A program made the position numbers and the translations under genes. The notes below the pieces were generated by a model. The model saw only the letters and a program-made list of their open reading frames with translations, was not told the DNA's origin and searched no databases. From a gamma proteobacterium SS-5 (GTDB taxonomy: Bacteria > Pseudomonadota > Gammaproteobacteria > Chromatiales > Chromatiaceae), in NCBI GenBank assembly GCA_009497875.2, contig CP032508.2, positions 3,653,501-3,717,500 of the forward strand: a stretch of DNA of 64,000 nt, read 5' to 3'. Positions 16,638 to 25,174 of the stretch are shown here, piece by piece (the stretch's first letter is position 1; the number at the start of each line of letters is the position of its first letter).

Positions 16638-16799
16638 TCAGCAGAGCTTTCTGCCACTGCCCTTGACGCAGGACTTGTCACCGGTGACTACCTTACCGTA
16701 GCTACTGGCCACATTACCCTTGGCCGAGGCATTCACCGACACCATGCCCAGGGCAATGACGAAGAGCGCGGACATCAGAATTGCAGATACTTTTTTCAT
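16638..16799 (-). CDS. Small secreted two-cysteine protein, 53 residues
   Basis: The frame runs from ATG (complement of 16797-16799) to TGA at 16638-16640. A GGAG sits nine bases upstream of the ATG. The product starts MKKVSAILMSALFVIALGMV and has a signal-peptide cleavage pattern AxA (NASA) near residue 26. The mature peptide is about 27 residues, basic and glycine/serine-rich, with cysteines at 44 and 53 that could form a disulfide. It has its own terminator, so it is likely a real gene. I know no family for it. It could be an envelope peptide, a pheromone-like signal or a bacteriocin-like factor; no immunity or export gene is adjacent. Confidence 0.7.
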   Translation of the reverse strand: MKKVSAILMSALFVIALGMVSVNASAKGNVASSYGKVVTGDKSCVKGSGRKLC

Positions 16800-16964
16800 C
16801 TTAAAGGCTCCATTGGTTGTGCAAAACGCCAGCTAAGTTTCCCCAATTCCCCCGCCCTTGGCAAGGGGCAATAGGCCCCACGCGCCAGGCCTGCCCCTGG
16901 CCCGGTATCGCATCCGGCGCAACCGGGGTATGCTGAGCCCTTTCACAACCGAGGACAAGGCAAA

Positions 16965-17360
16965 TTGGACAGCATCAACAACCTGAAAATCATCGGCCTG
17001 GACCCCAGGCGGCCACCCATTGTGCGCAAGGAGCCCTACATCGATCTGATCTTCGAGCTTTCTCACCCGGCACCTGAGGATTGGTGCGATGACTTCAATA
17101 ATCTCAATCGTGGTGCCACCCCGACGGTGATGATCAAGAAAAACCCAGGCCTGTTCATCGAGACCTATGTGCGTGAAATGGGTCATATCCCCCGGCAGCT
17201 GGAATTGATCAAGGCCAAGGTGAAGCAGTGCAGCGCCGAGTATCTGGAAAAGATTCGCCTCAAGGCCATCGAAGAGGCCGCCAAAAACGGCAGCCTGAGC
17301 GGTGCAGGGGGAGAGCAGGGCAAACTCAACGCCATACTCGCCGAACTCGATTACGATTGA
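16965..17360 (+). CDS. Hypothetical protein, 131 residues
   Basis: I do not recognise this protein. It is probably cytoplasmic, with no signal or membrane segment. The N-terminal half looks like a mixed beta fold (LIFELSHPAPEDWCDDFNNL, then TVMIKKNPGLFIETYVREM). The C-terminal half is a charged helix followed by GGEQGKLNAILAELDYD. The start is TTG at 16965, preceded by GAGGA at 16951-16955. It stands between the secreted peptide gene and the glycosyltransferase gene and shares an orientation with the latter, from which it is separated by 119 bases without a clear promoter. Its function is unknown. Confidence 0.75.
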   Translation: MDSINNLKIIGLDPRRPPIVRKEPYIDLIFELSHPAPEDWCDDFNNLNRGATPTVMIKKNPGLFIETYVREMGHIPRQLELIKAKVKQCSAEYLEKIRLKAIEEAAKNGSLSGAGGEQGKLNAILAELDYD

Positions 17361-17479
17361 AGATTGACCCGCTTCGACTTTATTGGATTTGTCCGAGCCA
17401 TCCCGGTGACCCCTTGAGCAGGAGGGTTTGCGCCCAACGACTCGCCCCCTCCGCTGAGGTTAAAACCTAATCTGCCGCC

Positions 17480-18544
17480 ATGCGTATCTCTCTACTGATC
17501 CTTTCCCGCTGCTTTGGTGGTGCCGAGCGGCATGTATTGGACCTGGCCCGGCAGTTGCGGGGGCATGGCCTGCAGGTGCAGTTGATTGGCCGCCACGACG
17601 GCTGGCTGGAGCCGACCGCACTGGTCGATAGCGGAGTGCGCGTCGATCTGCTGCCGACTCTGCTCAGGGGTCGGGCGCTGCGCCGCCTACTCCGGGATTT
17701 TGAGCCACAACTGCTGCACTGCCACCTGGGCAAGGCGGCACGGCTCAGTTCCAGCGCTCGACTCGGGCTGCCCTGCATCGCCAGCCTGCACGGGCACTAC
17801 AAACACAAGGACTATCGGCATCTGCACGGGCTTATCTGCGTCGCCCCCTGGCAGCGCCAGGGCATCCACCGGGATTACCCTGGCCGGGTGGCGCTGATCC
17901 CCAATTTTCTGCACAGCGCCAGGCCGCACAGCCAGGCGGGCCAGGACATCAGGCAGCGCCTGGGCATACCCGCCGATGCCCTGGTCATCGGCAGCGTTGG
18001 CCGCTTTGCCCCGGAAAAGGGCATGGATTTGCTGCTCCAGGCCTTTGCCCAGGCCCAGCTGGATAATGCCTACCTGCTGCTGCTGGGTGATGGCGGCGAG
18101 ATGCCCAGGCTCAGGGCCATGGCCCCGCCCAGGGTGGTCTTTACCGGCTGGGTGGCGGATCCCCTACCCTATTATGCCGCCTTTGATCTGTTTGCCTCCG
18201 CCGCCCGGGCCGAGTCCTTTGGCCTGGCCCTGCTGCAGGCCATGCAGCTGGCCCTGCCGGTGATCGCCACGCGCACCCCAGGCCCGGCCTGGCTGCTGTC
18301 CCAGGGTGGCGGACGGCTGACCCCGCTGGAAGACCCCCAGGCCCTGGCCGAGGGCCTGCGCCAATTGGCCGCCTCCGCCGACCTGCGCCAGCAGCTGGGT
18401 GAGCAGGCCATCGCAGCGGCAAGCCGCTTCAGCCCCGGCCAGATAGTCCCCCGACTGATTGAGTTTTACCAAGAGGTCAGCGGACAGCCTGCGCCGGACC
18501 CTACTGGGCAGAACACTGGGCTTAGGGATAGACTAAGCCCATGA
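17480..18544 (+). CDS. Family 4 glycosyltransferase with an E-to-Q change in the EX7E motif
   Basis: This is a GT-B-fold glycosyltransferase of 354 residues. The N-terminal domain has CFGGAERHVLDLARQL. The C-terminal donor-binding domain has IGSVGRFAPEKGMDLLLQAF and the nucleotide-sugar site AESFGLALLQAM. In the usual EX7E motif the second glutamate is a glutamine here (ESFGLALLQ), which may change activity or be tolerated. It is convergent with a minus-strand cluster for envelope polysaccharide and so probably adds a sugar to lipopolysaccharide core or a related glycan. The last residues (NTGLRDRLSP) are encoded in a perfect 9-base hairpin at 18517-18541, so its C-terminal tail may be a late addition. 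Confidence 0.88.
   Translation: MRISLLILSRCFGGAERHVLDLARQLRGHGLQVQLIGRHDGWLEPTALVDSGVRVDLLPTLLRGRALRRLLRDFEPQLLHCHLGKAARLSSSARLGLPCIASLHGHYKHKDYRHLHGLICVAPWQRQGIHRDYPGRVALIPNFLHSARPHSQAGQDIRQRLGIPADALVIGSVGRFAPEKGMDLLLQAFAQAQLDNAYLLLLGDGGEMPRLRAMAPPRVVFTGWVADPLPYYAAFDLFASAARAESFGLALLQAMQLALPVIATRTPGPAWLLSQGGGRLTPLEDPQALAEGLRQLAASADLRQQLGEQAIAAASRFSPGQIVPRLIEFYQEVSGQPAPDPTGQNTGLRDRLSP
18517..18541. other. Perfect inverted repeat at the end of the glycosyltransferase gene
   Basis: TGGGCTTAG (18517-18525) pairs with CTAAGCCCA (18533-18541) across GGATAGA. It overlaps the last codons and precedes the convergent methyltransferase stop at 18554 by 12 bases. No T-run follows on either strand, so a terminator role is possible but weak. 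Confidence 0.7.
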
Positions 18545-18553
18545 GCCTTAGGT

Positions 18554-19276
18554 TTATGCCTCAGTGCGCCCCTTATGGCGCAACACATAGATGATTACAT
18601 CGCCAAACAGCGGGATCACGCCGCGCATCGGCTCGGGCAGCTTGCGGCTGAACAGGGGTACCAACAACCGCGCCAGCCAGGGCCTGCCGGGGCGATTCAC
18701 CGCCATGTCCACCACCTCCAGACCGGCCCTGCGTGCCGCGCCATGGAAGAACACCATGTCGATCGGGCACTGGTGCCCTGCCGCCTTTTCATACAGGGAC
18801 AGGGGGTTGAAGAAGCGGGCATAGCCCTTGAGAAACTGACTTTTGCGTGAGCGCAGAGCATCCACGTTGGGGGTACTGATGAAGACCAGCCCATCGGCCT
18901 TGATCACCCGGGCGCATTCGCGCAGAAACTGGGTGGGGTTCTCGAAATGCTCTATGCCTTCGATGGAGACCATGGCATCCAGGCTGGCATCGGCGCAGGG
19001 GATGCCCCGGTCGGCATCCGCCAGCTGCAGCCGGTCGGCATGATAGTAGAAAGGCTCATGCTGCATGATATCCACCGGGACGGGCTCGGCCCCCAGGCTG
19101 GCCAGGCGTACCGAGAAGGATCCGGCTCCACAGGGCAGATCACAGATTCTCTTGCCGTTGAGATCACCCAGATACTGTTGCAGCAGGCGCTCCACCGTGG
19201 CATGGGTGTTGCGGTTGGCGAACTCGGGCAGGCTGCGGTAGTCCGGCAGGGGCCGGACAGGACTTGCTGGGTTCAT
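18554..19276 (-). CDS. SAM-dependent class I methyltransferase
   Basis: The 240-residue protein has a Rossmann methyltransferase fold. Motif I is RICDLPCGAGSFSVRLASLG, the acidic SAM-ribose position follows in VPVDIMQHE, and motif IV is ASLDAMVSIEGIEHFENP, the Methyltransf_11 pattern. The region VFISTPNVDALRSRKS is also typical. Its ATG overlaps the stop of the upstream methyltransferase gene by four bases (ATGA), so it is the last gene of the cluster that starts at msbA. O- or N-methylation of a sugar in the glycan made by the cluster is the likely job, an inference from context. Confidence 0.88.
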   Translation of the reverse strand: MNPASPVRPLPDYRSLPEFANRNTHATVERLLQQYLGDLNGKRICDLPCGAGSFSVRLASLGAEPVPVDIMQHEPFYYHADRLQLADADRGIPCADASLDAMVSIEGIEHFENPTQFLRECARVIKADGLVFISTPNVDALRSRKSQFLKGYARFFNPLSLYEKAAGHQCPIDMVFFHGAARRAGLEVVDMAVNRPGRPWLARLLVPLFSRKLPEPMRGVIPLFGDVIIYVLRHKGRTEA

Positions 19277-19989
19277 AGATCCGGGGCTCCCTCATCAGGC
19301 ACGCGCAGAATGCCGATGCCAAAGCCGGACTGCTGGGGGTCGTGGATAAACTCCTCCACCTCGGCCAGGGGTTTGAGCCGCCGCCACAGGTACTGTACCT
19401 GATTGCTCGCCAGGGGCTGTTTTTCACAGATATCGTGAAAGGCGATCAGCCCGCCGGGGCGCACCAGGTGCTTGTAATCCCGATAATCCGCCGTCACGCC
19501 GGCCTCGGTGTGGTCGCCATCGATGAACAGGAAATCCACCGGACGCCCGTCCAGAACCGCCTCCACCTGGGCCCTGAAACCGGGCTCGTGGGAATTACCG
19601 CTGAGCAGGCTGACCTGACACTGGGAACCGGGCGGGGGAAAGCGCGAGAACAGCGGGCGCTGCGGGGTCATGTCCTTGATATCACAGCTGATCAGCGCCT
19701 CGCTGGCGAGATAGGACCAGATCAGTGCGGTGCCGCCGCTGGCGGTGCCTATCTCCAGGATCAGGCGCGGCTGGAGCGCCTGTACCGCCTGGGCCAGGGC
19801 GGTGATCTCGGCGGGTTTTTGCATGGTCTTGACGCGCATGTAACCGCCACCACCAAAGTTCATCGCCCAGTCCACCACCTGCTCCAGGCTACGCGGTTGG
19901 GTATGGTATGCACGCAGACGGGCAAAGGCGTATCTGCTGTTAAAGGGGTGGCGCAGACGTCGGCTGAGTTTTTTCAAGAAGGACGGCAT
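19273..19989 (-). CDS. Class I methyltransferase, CmcI/rhamnosyl O-methyltransferase type
   Basis: The 238-residue protein has the SAM site LILEIGTASGGTALIWSYLA, followed by CDIKDMTP and DFLFIDGDHTEAGVTADYRD, the latter with the metal-binding aspartate pair of the CmcI-like or Methyltransf_24 group. PGGLIAFHDI is the characteristic post-motif. Those enzymes methylate sugar hydroxyls in antibiotics and surface polysaccharides. It overlaps the upstream glycosyltransferase gene by 16 bases and the downstream methyltransferase by four. A sugar O-methyltransferase is therefore the best call, but the substrate is not determined by sequence. Confidence 0.85.
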   Translation of the reverse strand: MPSFLKKLSRRLRHPFNSRYAFARLRAYHTQPRSLEQVVDWAMNFGGGGYMRVKTMQKPAEITALAQAVQALQPRLILEIGTASGGTALIWSYLASEALISCDIKDMTPQRPLFSRFPPPGSQCQVSLLSGNSHEPGFRAQVEAVLDGRPVDFLFIDGDHTEAGVTADYRDYKHLVRPGGLIAFHDICEKQPLASNQVQYLWRRLKPLAEVEEFIHDPQQSGFGIGILRVPDEGAPDL

Positions 19990-21041
19990 CGGAATTCCTG
20001 GATAGCGTCGAGCGCATGGCTCAGTTGGGCACGGATCAGCCCTTGGCTGAAGTGCATTTTATACAGGGCATGGGCATTTTGCGCCGCCTTCTGCAGGCGC
20101 TGGCCGTTCATGCAAAGTAGTTGTACCGCCTCGCTCAATAGCAGGGAACTGGAGGGCGGGATGCGCACCAGCCCCGGCGCATCCGGGGCAATCCCTTGAT
20201 ATACAGGGGCCTCGCGGGTCACCACAGGTCGGCCACAGGCCAGGGCCTGATAGACCTTATTGGGGATTACCCGCCCGGCCTTCTCTCCCGGTGAAAACAC
20301 CCCAAGCAGGACATCGGCCTGGCCTATGCGCTGGGCCAGCTGGGCGTAGGCCAGGGGCGGCTCGAAGCGCAGATTATCCAGGCCCTGGGCCAGCTGCTGG
20401 CAGCGGGCCAACAGCGGCCCCTGGCCGAGCAGGGTCCAGCGGATGGAAGGATCGGCGCAGCGTCGAGCCGCCTCGACGATCACCTCAGGCCCCTGCAGTT
20501 CGATAAAGCTGCCGTAAAACAGCGCCTCGCGCATGGGCTTGTTTGCCTCCGGCAGGGGCTGAGGCAAAAAAACATCCTCCTCGGCGCCAACCGCCACAAC
20601 CCTGAGTCGGTCGGCGGCCAGGGCAAAGGTTTCGACAAAGTAGTCCCCATGGGCCTGGGTATCGGCCAGCAGCAGGTCGGCGGCCTGGAACAGGCCCTGT
20701 TCCCAGCGGAGCAGGTGCCTGGCCGCCTGGCTGTCAGCGGCGAACTTGGCCCGCTCGAATACCTGCTTGTCATAGGCCGATATGAGCGGATCGAAGATGA
20801 GCGGCAGGCCCTGCCGATGGGCCCAGCGCCGGGCTGCGGCCAGGTCGCGCTGGCGGAAACAGGGCACCCAGAGCAGATCGGGCCGGGGGATGCCCGTCAG
20901 GCGCGCCTGCCAATCGGCCAGGGCGCTGATAGGCGGTCGAAAGTCGCGTACCTGCCAGCCCAGCTCGTTCAGCAGCCGACGCAGGATGCGATTGCGCGCA
21001 TACTCGGGGTCAAAGCGGCCCCACCAGAGCACACTGGGCAT
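19974..21041 (-). CDS. GT-B glycosyltransferase
   Basis: The 355-residue protein starts MPSVLWWGRFDPEYARNRIL. Its N-terminal domain is an acceptor-side Rossmann fold with LLWVPCFRQRDLAAARRW. The C-terminal part has ALFYGSFIELQGPEVIVEAA, RWTLLGQGPLLARCQ and VIPNKVYQALACGRPVVT, the donor-binding pattern of family 4-like enzymes. Its start overlaps the stop of the upstream gene by one base (TGATG), so the two are coupled. It probably acts on the same glycan as its neighbours. The specific sugar and linkage are unknown. Confidence 0.88.
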   Translation of the reverse strand: MPSVLWWGRFDPEYARNRILRRLLNELGWQVRDFRPPISALADWQARLTGIPRPDLLWVPCFRQRDLAAARRWAHRQGLPLIFDPLISAYDKQVFERAKFAADSQAARHLLRWEQGLFQAADLLLADTQAHGDYFVETFALAADRLRVVAVGAEEDVFLPQPLPEANKPMREALFYGSFIELQGPEVIVEAARRCADPSIRWTLLGQGPLLARCQQLAQGLDNLRFEPPLAYAQLAQRIGQADVLLGVFSPGEKAGRVIPNKVYQALACGRPVVTREAPVYQGIAPDAPGLVRIPPSSSLLLSEAVQLLCMNGQRLQKAAQNAHALYKMHFSQGLIRAQLSHALDAIQEFRCRPS

Positions 21042-21814
21042 CAGCCCTTCTTTCGCAAGCGGTGCAGCTCGCGTAGCTTGGCCAGACGAATGAAGCGCTG
21101 AAAGGCGTACATGTGACTGACCACAATGCCATCGACGCCGTTGACGAACTCCCGTCGTAACAGATATTGCTTAAAAAAGGCCAGCAGTGGAATCAGCAGC
21201 AGGGCCAGCAGGCTGGGTCTGCGCCCCTTGGCCAGCAGCACCTCGGCCTGGGCGCTGGAGTAGCTGTTGACCTTGTCGATGTGATGACTCAGGGAACGGA
21301 AGGAGCGGTGGATCAACAGGCCGCGCAGGTCACCGATTTGGCCCTGATGCACCCGCACCGAGTCATGTACCCGTTCGGCCTTGAAGCCGGCGCAGTCGCG
21401 TCGATACAGCCGTACCGGATGGTGAAAGGCGGTCCAGGGATGACCCTTGTTCTGAAAGGGATAGAGCGGCAGCACCGGGATGCGATAGGCCACGACCTCG
21501 GGGCCTGCGCCCTGGAACAGGTCCTGGATCTCGGCCGCCAGTTCGGCGGAGACCTCCTCATCGGCATCCAGGTTCAGCACCCAGTCGTTACGGCACTGGG
21601 CCTCGGCGAAACACTTCTGCGGCCCATAGCCCGCCCAGGCATGGAACAGCACCCGCGCCCTCAGGGCCTCGCTCACCGCTGGGGTGTCGTCCGTACTGCC
21701 GGAATCCACCACAATCACCTCATCCACCCAATCACGCACCGCCTGGATACAAAGCGGGATACGGTCGGCCTCGTTCTGGGCGATGATGAACACGGATAGA
21801 GGTAAGTGTTTCAT
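21041..21814 (-). CDS. Family 2 glycosyltransferase, WaaE/KdtX-like
   Basis: The 257-residue GT-A enzyme starts SVFIIAQNEADRIPLCIQAV and has the hallmark VIVVDSGSTDDT and the metal-binding DADEE (LNLDADEEVSAEL). The rest, including WAGYGPQKCFAEAQ and HHPVRLYRRD, follows the WaaE/KdtX pattern. In enterobacteria those enzymes add glucose to heptose I of the lipopolysaccharide inner core. A membrane-associated hydrophobic patch (LLALLLIPLLAFF) lies near 200-215. It overlaps the ligase gene upstream by four bases. The WaaE function is inferred from family resemblance; I give no symbol because orthology is not proven. Confidence 0.9.
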   Translation of the reverse strand: MKHLPLSVFIIAQNEADRIPLCIQAVRDWVDEVIVVDSGSTDDTPAVSEALRARVLFHAWAGYGPQKCFAEAQCRNDWVLNLDADEEVSAELAAEIQDLFQGAGPEVVAYRIPVLPLYPFQNKGHPWTAFHHPVRLYRRDCAGFKAERVHDSVRVHQGQIGDLRGLLIHRSFRSLSHHIDKVNSYSSAQAEVLLAKGRRPSLLALLLIPLLAFFKQYLLRREFVNGVDGIVVSHMYAFQRFIRLAKLRELHRLRKKG

Positions 21815-23031
21815 GCGGGGCCGGGGCTCTCTTTACCCTGTTGCAGGGCAGCCAGCAGCCCAGTCAGCAGTAACAGCGGCAGGGGAAACCACCACATGCT
21901 GAACAGCACTGGTTGGGAGCTGACGGGAAAGGCGATCACCGCCAAGGAGGCGGCATAGGGCGCGGCCCGGGCGCGGGCCACTGGCGGGGCCTGTAGCATC
22001 CAGCGCAGGATCAGCCCAGCCAGCAGGAGCAGGGCCAACAGGCCGGGCAGGCCGGATTCGGCCAGCACCGAGACGTACATATTATGGGCATGATAGGGCC
22101 TGTGCTTGAGGAATAGGTCGTCCTCCGGGGCAAAATGGGGATAGGCCTCCTCAAAGGCCCCCGCGCCCACCCCGGTCAGGGGCCGCTGCCGGGCCATGCG
22201 CAGGCCCGTATTCCAGATGCTCATGCGGCCAGACAGCACATGGTCCAGGCGCTGGAACAGGCCATGCTCGGAGCCTTGGGCCATGGCCGTGAAGCGATCC
22301 ATGCGCTCATTCATCACCGGCGACAGGGCAAACCCGGCTAGCAGCACCAGCACCAGGCCCAGGGCCAGGGACAAGCGATACCTCCAGCTGAACAAGGGCA
22401 GCAGCAGGGCCAGTCCCAGCAGCAGGAAATAGAGATTGGTGCGGGCGCCAGACAGGGCGGCGATGACGCCAATGGCCAGGATCAGCAGCAGGCTGAGCAG
22501 GGGCCGCCGCCGGGTCAGATCCCAGAGTACCAGGGGCATGAGCAGAGTAACAAACAGCCCCAGCCGCAGATTATCCTGAAAAGGCCCCAAGATACGCCCA
22601 TCGGCCAGGATCGGATGGCCCAGCAGGTCCACCCCCAGGGCCAGCTGGACAAAGCCATCCAGTACCCAGGCCAGCACCACCACCAGCAGCCAGCGGTTCA
22701 GCCAGGCCAGATCCTGTGGCCGCCGCAGGCCCGCTAGCAGGGCCAGGCCAACGCAGAAGAAGATCGATAGTCCAAGCACCACCAGCAGGCTGCCCTTGAG
22801 ATCGAAAGAGCCGGGCAGGGAGATCAGCACCGGCACCAGCAGCAGCACAAAGGCCAGGCCCAGGCGCTGCTCCCCGCCGCGAGAGAAATCCACCTGACGC
22901 CGCGCCAGCAGCCAAAGCCCGATGCAGCATAGCAGCAGGCTGGGCAGGCGGGGGCCGCTGAAAAAGGGCTGCCAGGCCAGCAGCATGAGGCCGAGAAAGC
23001 GGCTGATCAGGGGTAGGCTTATCTCAGGCAT
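21811..23031 (-). CDS. O-antigen ligase-like membrane protein (WaaL/Wzy_C family)
   Basis: This is a polytopic inner-membrane protein of 406 residues, with about ten to twelve hydrophobic segments. It has the family features GVGAGAFEEAYPHF and HAHNMYVSVLAESGLPG in the large periplasmic loop, where the catalytic histidine of WaaL enzymes lies. It would attach O-antigen or another polymer to lipid A-core at the periplasmic face. I start it at ATG 23031, so it overlaps msbA by eight bases; ATG 23040 is the alternative, and neither has a clear ribosome-binding site. It could also be a Wzy polymerase, since the two families are hard to separate by sequence. Confidence 0.87.
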   Translation of the reverse strand: MPEISLPLISRFLGLMLLAWQPFFSGPRLPSLLLCCIGLWLLARRQVDFSRGGEQRLGLAFVLLLVPVLISLPGSFDLKGSLLVVLGLSIFFCVGLALLAGLRRPQDLAWLNRWLLVVVLAWVLDGFVQLALGVDLLGHPILADGRILGPFQDNLRLGLFVTLLMPLVLWDLTRRRPLLSLLLILAIGVIAALSGARTNLYFLLLGLALLLPLFSWRYRLSLALGLVLVLLAGFALSPVMNERMDRFTAMAQGSEHGLFQRLDHVLSGRMSIWNTGLRMARQRPLTGVGAGAFEEAYPHFAPEDDLFLKHRPYHAHNMYVSVLAESGLPGLLALLLLAGLILRWMLQAPPVARARAAPYAASLAVIAFPVSSQPVLFSMWWFPLPLLLLTGLLAALQQGKESPGPA

Positions 23032-24793
23032 TGGCGGCATAGGGTTCGAGTTCAGGTTCAGTCTCCGCTTCGGTTTGATGGCGCTGCAGCAGGCGGCTGT
23101 ACTGGCCCTGGCGGCGCAGCAGATCGGCATGGCTGCCGCTCTCCACAATCCGCCCGGCGTCCATCACCACTATGTTATCAGCCTGTTCTATGCTGCTCAG
23201 GCGGTGGGCGATGATCAGGGTAATGCGCTGGCCCTTGAGGCCATCCAGGGCCTGTTGCACCTGACGTTCGGATTCATTGTCCAGGGCCGAGGTGGCCTCG
23301 TCCAGGATCAGGATGGGGGCGTCCTTGAGCAGGGCGCGGGCGATGGCCAGGCGCTGGCGCTGGCCACCGGACAGGCGCACCCCGTTTTCCCCGATGACCG
23401 TGGCAAAGCCCTGCGGCATCTGCTGGATGAACTCCAGGGCGTTGGCCGCCTCGGCCGCCGCCTCGATCTGCGCCTGGCTGTAGGCCTCCGGGCGACCGTA
23501 GGCGATGTTGGCGGCGACGCTGTCGTTGAACAGTATGACATCCTGGGAGACATAGGCGATGTTGCGCCGCAGGGCCGCTAGGCTGAGCTGGCGAATGTCC
23601 TGCCCGCCGAGCAGGATGCGGCCGCCGCTGAGTTCATAGAAGCGGGGTATCAGGCTGGCGATGGTGGATTTGCCGCTGCCCGACTGGCCCACCAGGGCGG
23701 TGCTGGTGCCCGCCACCAGCCTCAGGTTCAGCCCCTGCAGGATCGGCTGGGGCTGGCCGGGGTGCTGGAAGCTGACCTCCTCGAACACCAGGTCCTGGCC
23801 TTTGAACTCGGCCTCCTGCTGGCCCTCGTCCGGCTCCGGCAGTTGGTCGATGGCGGCATAGACGCTGTGCGCCGCCGCCAGCACCTGCTGCACCTGGGCG
23901 TTGACCTTGGTCAGATTCTTCACCGCCGGCAGGAGCAGGACGAAGGCGGTGAGAAAGGCCATGAACTCGCCCACGGTCAGGCTGCCCTGGCCGGGGTTGG
24001 CGCTGAGGTAGATGACCAGGGCCATGATCAGGGCGCCGAGGATCTCCACTATGGGCACATTGGCCGCCGAGGTGACCAGGATCTTCATGCTCGACAGACG
24101 CAGGCGGTTGGCCGAGGCATCCAGCCGTGCCGCCTCGTAGTCCTGCCCGGCGAAGACCTTGATCTCGCGCTGGCCCTTGATGGTCTCCTCCAGGGTCTCG
24201 GTGAGCTGGCCGTAATGGCCCTGCAATTCGTCGTTGAGCCGCCGCAGACGCCGGGCGATGAAGGCGATGACCAGGGCGACCACGGGGAACAGCAGGCCCA
24301 GCAGCAGGCTCATCTGCCAATCCAGATAGATGATGTAGGCCACCAGCCCCAGGGCGGTGAGGGAGTCGCGCACCAGGCTGATCAGGGCCTGATTGGCCGA
24401 CAGGGTGACCTGATTGGCGTCGTAGGTGACCTTGGAGATCAGCCGACCGCTGCTGTTTTGGTCAAAAAAGTGGCACGGCAGCTGCAGATAGCGGCGAAAC
24501 ATGGCCCGGCGCAGGTCCAGCACCACCCGTGAGGCCACCCAGCCAAAGCCCAGGGTGCTGGTGAAGTTGGCCAGGGAGCGCACACTGAAGAGCAGGATCA
24601 GGCCGATGGGGGCCCAGAACAGGTAGCGCTCGTCGCGCTCGACGAAGGTGCCGTCCAGCAGGGGCTGCAGCAGGGCCGGGATGGAGGCCTGGCTGAGGGA
24701 AAAGACAAGCATGGCCAACACCGCCAGGGCAAAGCGCCGCCAGTAGGGGCGCACCTGGCCCAGCAGGCGCAGCAGCAAGATCTTGTTGCTCAA
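23024..24793 (-). CDS. msbA: Lipid A export ABC transporter MsbA
   Basis: This 589-residue half-transporter flips lipid A-core across the inner membrane. Six membrane helices fill about residues 20-320. The nucleotide-binding domain has Walker A GQSGSGKST, the Q-loop in YVSQDVILFND, signature LSGGQRQRLAIARALL, Walker B PILILDEATSALD and the switch histidine in IIAHRLS. It dimerises. The first gene of a minus-strand unit with the ligase, two glycosyltransferases and two methyltransferases, it supports an envelope-glycan function for the whole cluster. The usual lpxK partner is not downstream here. A general lipid or polysaccharide exporter is the only other plausible call. Confidence 0.93.
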   Translation of the reverse strand: MSNKILLLRLLGQVRPYWRRFALAVLAMLVFSLSQASIPALLQPLLDGTFVERDERYLFWAPIGLILLFSVRSLANFTSTLGFGWVASRVVLDLRRAMFRRYLQLPCHFFDQNSSGRLISKVTYDANQVTLSANQALISLVRDSLTALGLVAYIIYLDWQMSLLLGLLFPVVALVIAFIARRLRRLNDELQGHYGQLTETLEETIKGQREIKVFAGQDYEAARLDASANRLRLSSMKILVTSAANVPIVEILGALIMALVIYLSANPGQGSLTVGEFMAFLTAFVLLLPAVKNLTKVNAQVQQVLAAAHSVYAAIDQLPEPDEGQQEAEFKGQDLVFEEVSFQHPGQPQPILQGLNLRLVAGTSTALVGQSGSGKSTIASLIPRFYELSGGRILLGGQDIRQLSLAALRRNIAYVSQDVILFNDSVAANIAYGRPEAYSQAQIEAAAEAANALEFIQQMPQGFATVIGENGVRLSGGQRQRLAIARALLKDAPILILDEATSALDNESERQVQQALDGLKGQRITLIIAHRLSSIEQADNIVVMDAGRIVESGSHADLLRRQGQYSRLLQRHQTEAETEPELEPYAANA

Positions 24794-25174
24794 TGGGCTA
24801 CCTAACCCGGCGAAGCCGGAACCAAAAAGGACGCAGAGGATGCAACCGACTGCATGGAAAGGAGCTGGATGCCAGCGTCGAGAAACGCGCAGAGGGCAGA
24901 ATTGTAAAGGTATTCCTGACTACCCACAAATCTCGGCCAATCGGATAGGGCGGCCCCTGGCCGCCGCGCAACCACCAGGGGCAGGCTTCATTGCCGTGGC
25001 TTGGCGGCGGGCGCGGCCCGCCCTATGCCGCACGGCAAGGTCGGCCTCTCAACCCAGGACGTACAGGGCCAGCCAAGCCGGGATAATGGCTGAGACACAT
25101 AAGTAATCAGGTCCGATTTTGCTAAATGGTGGCTGCTCGCCCCCGTCGTCAGGCTGAATGTAACCAGGTACCTG
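24794..25174. other. Non-coding gap with a GC-rich dispersed repeat
   Basis: No gene is supported in these 381 bases. A GGCGGCGGGCG/CGGCCCGCCC palindrome at 25001-25029 also occurs in the reverse direction at 27248-27280 and is a repeat. A purine-rich stretch at 24820-24900 holds partial CGCAGAG-type sequence of the kind seen at 43048-43214. The promoter for msbA should be at the left end, but I see no strong consensus. Confidence 0.6.
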
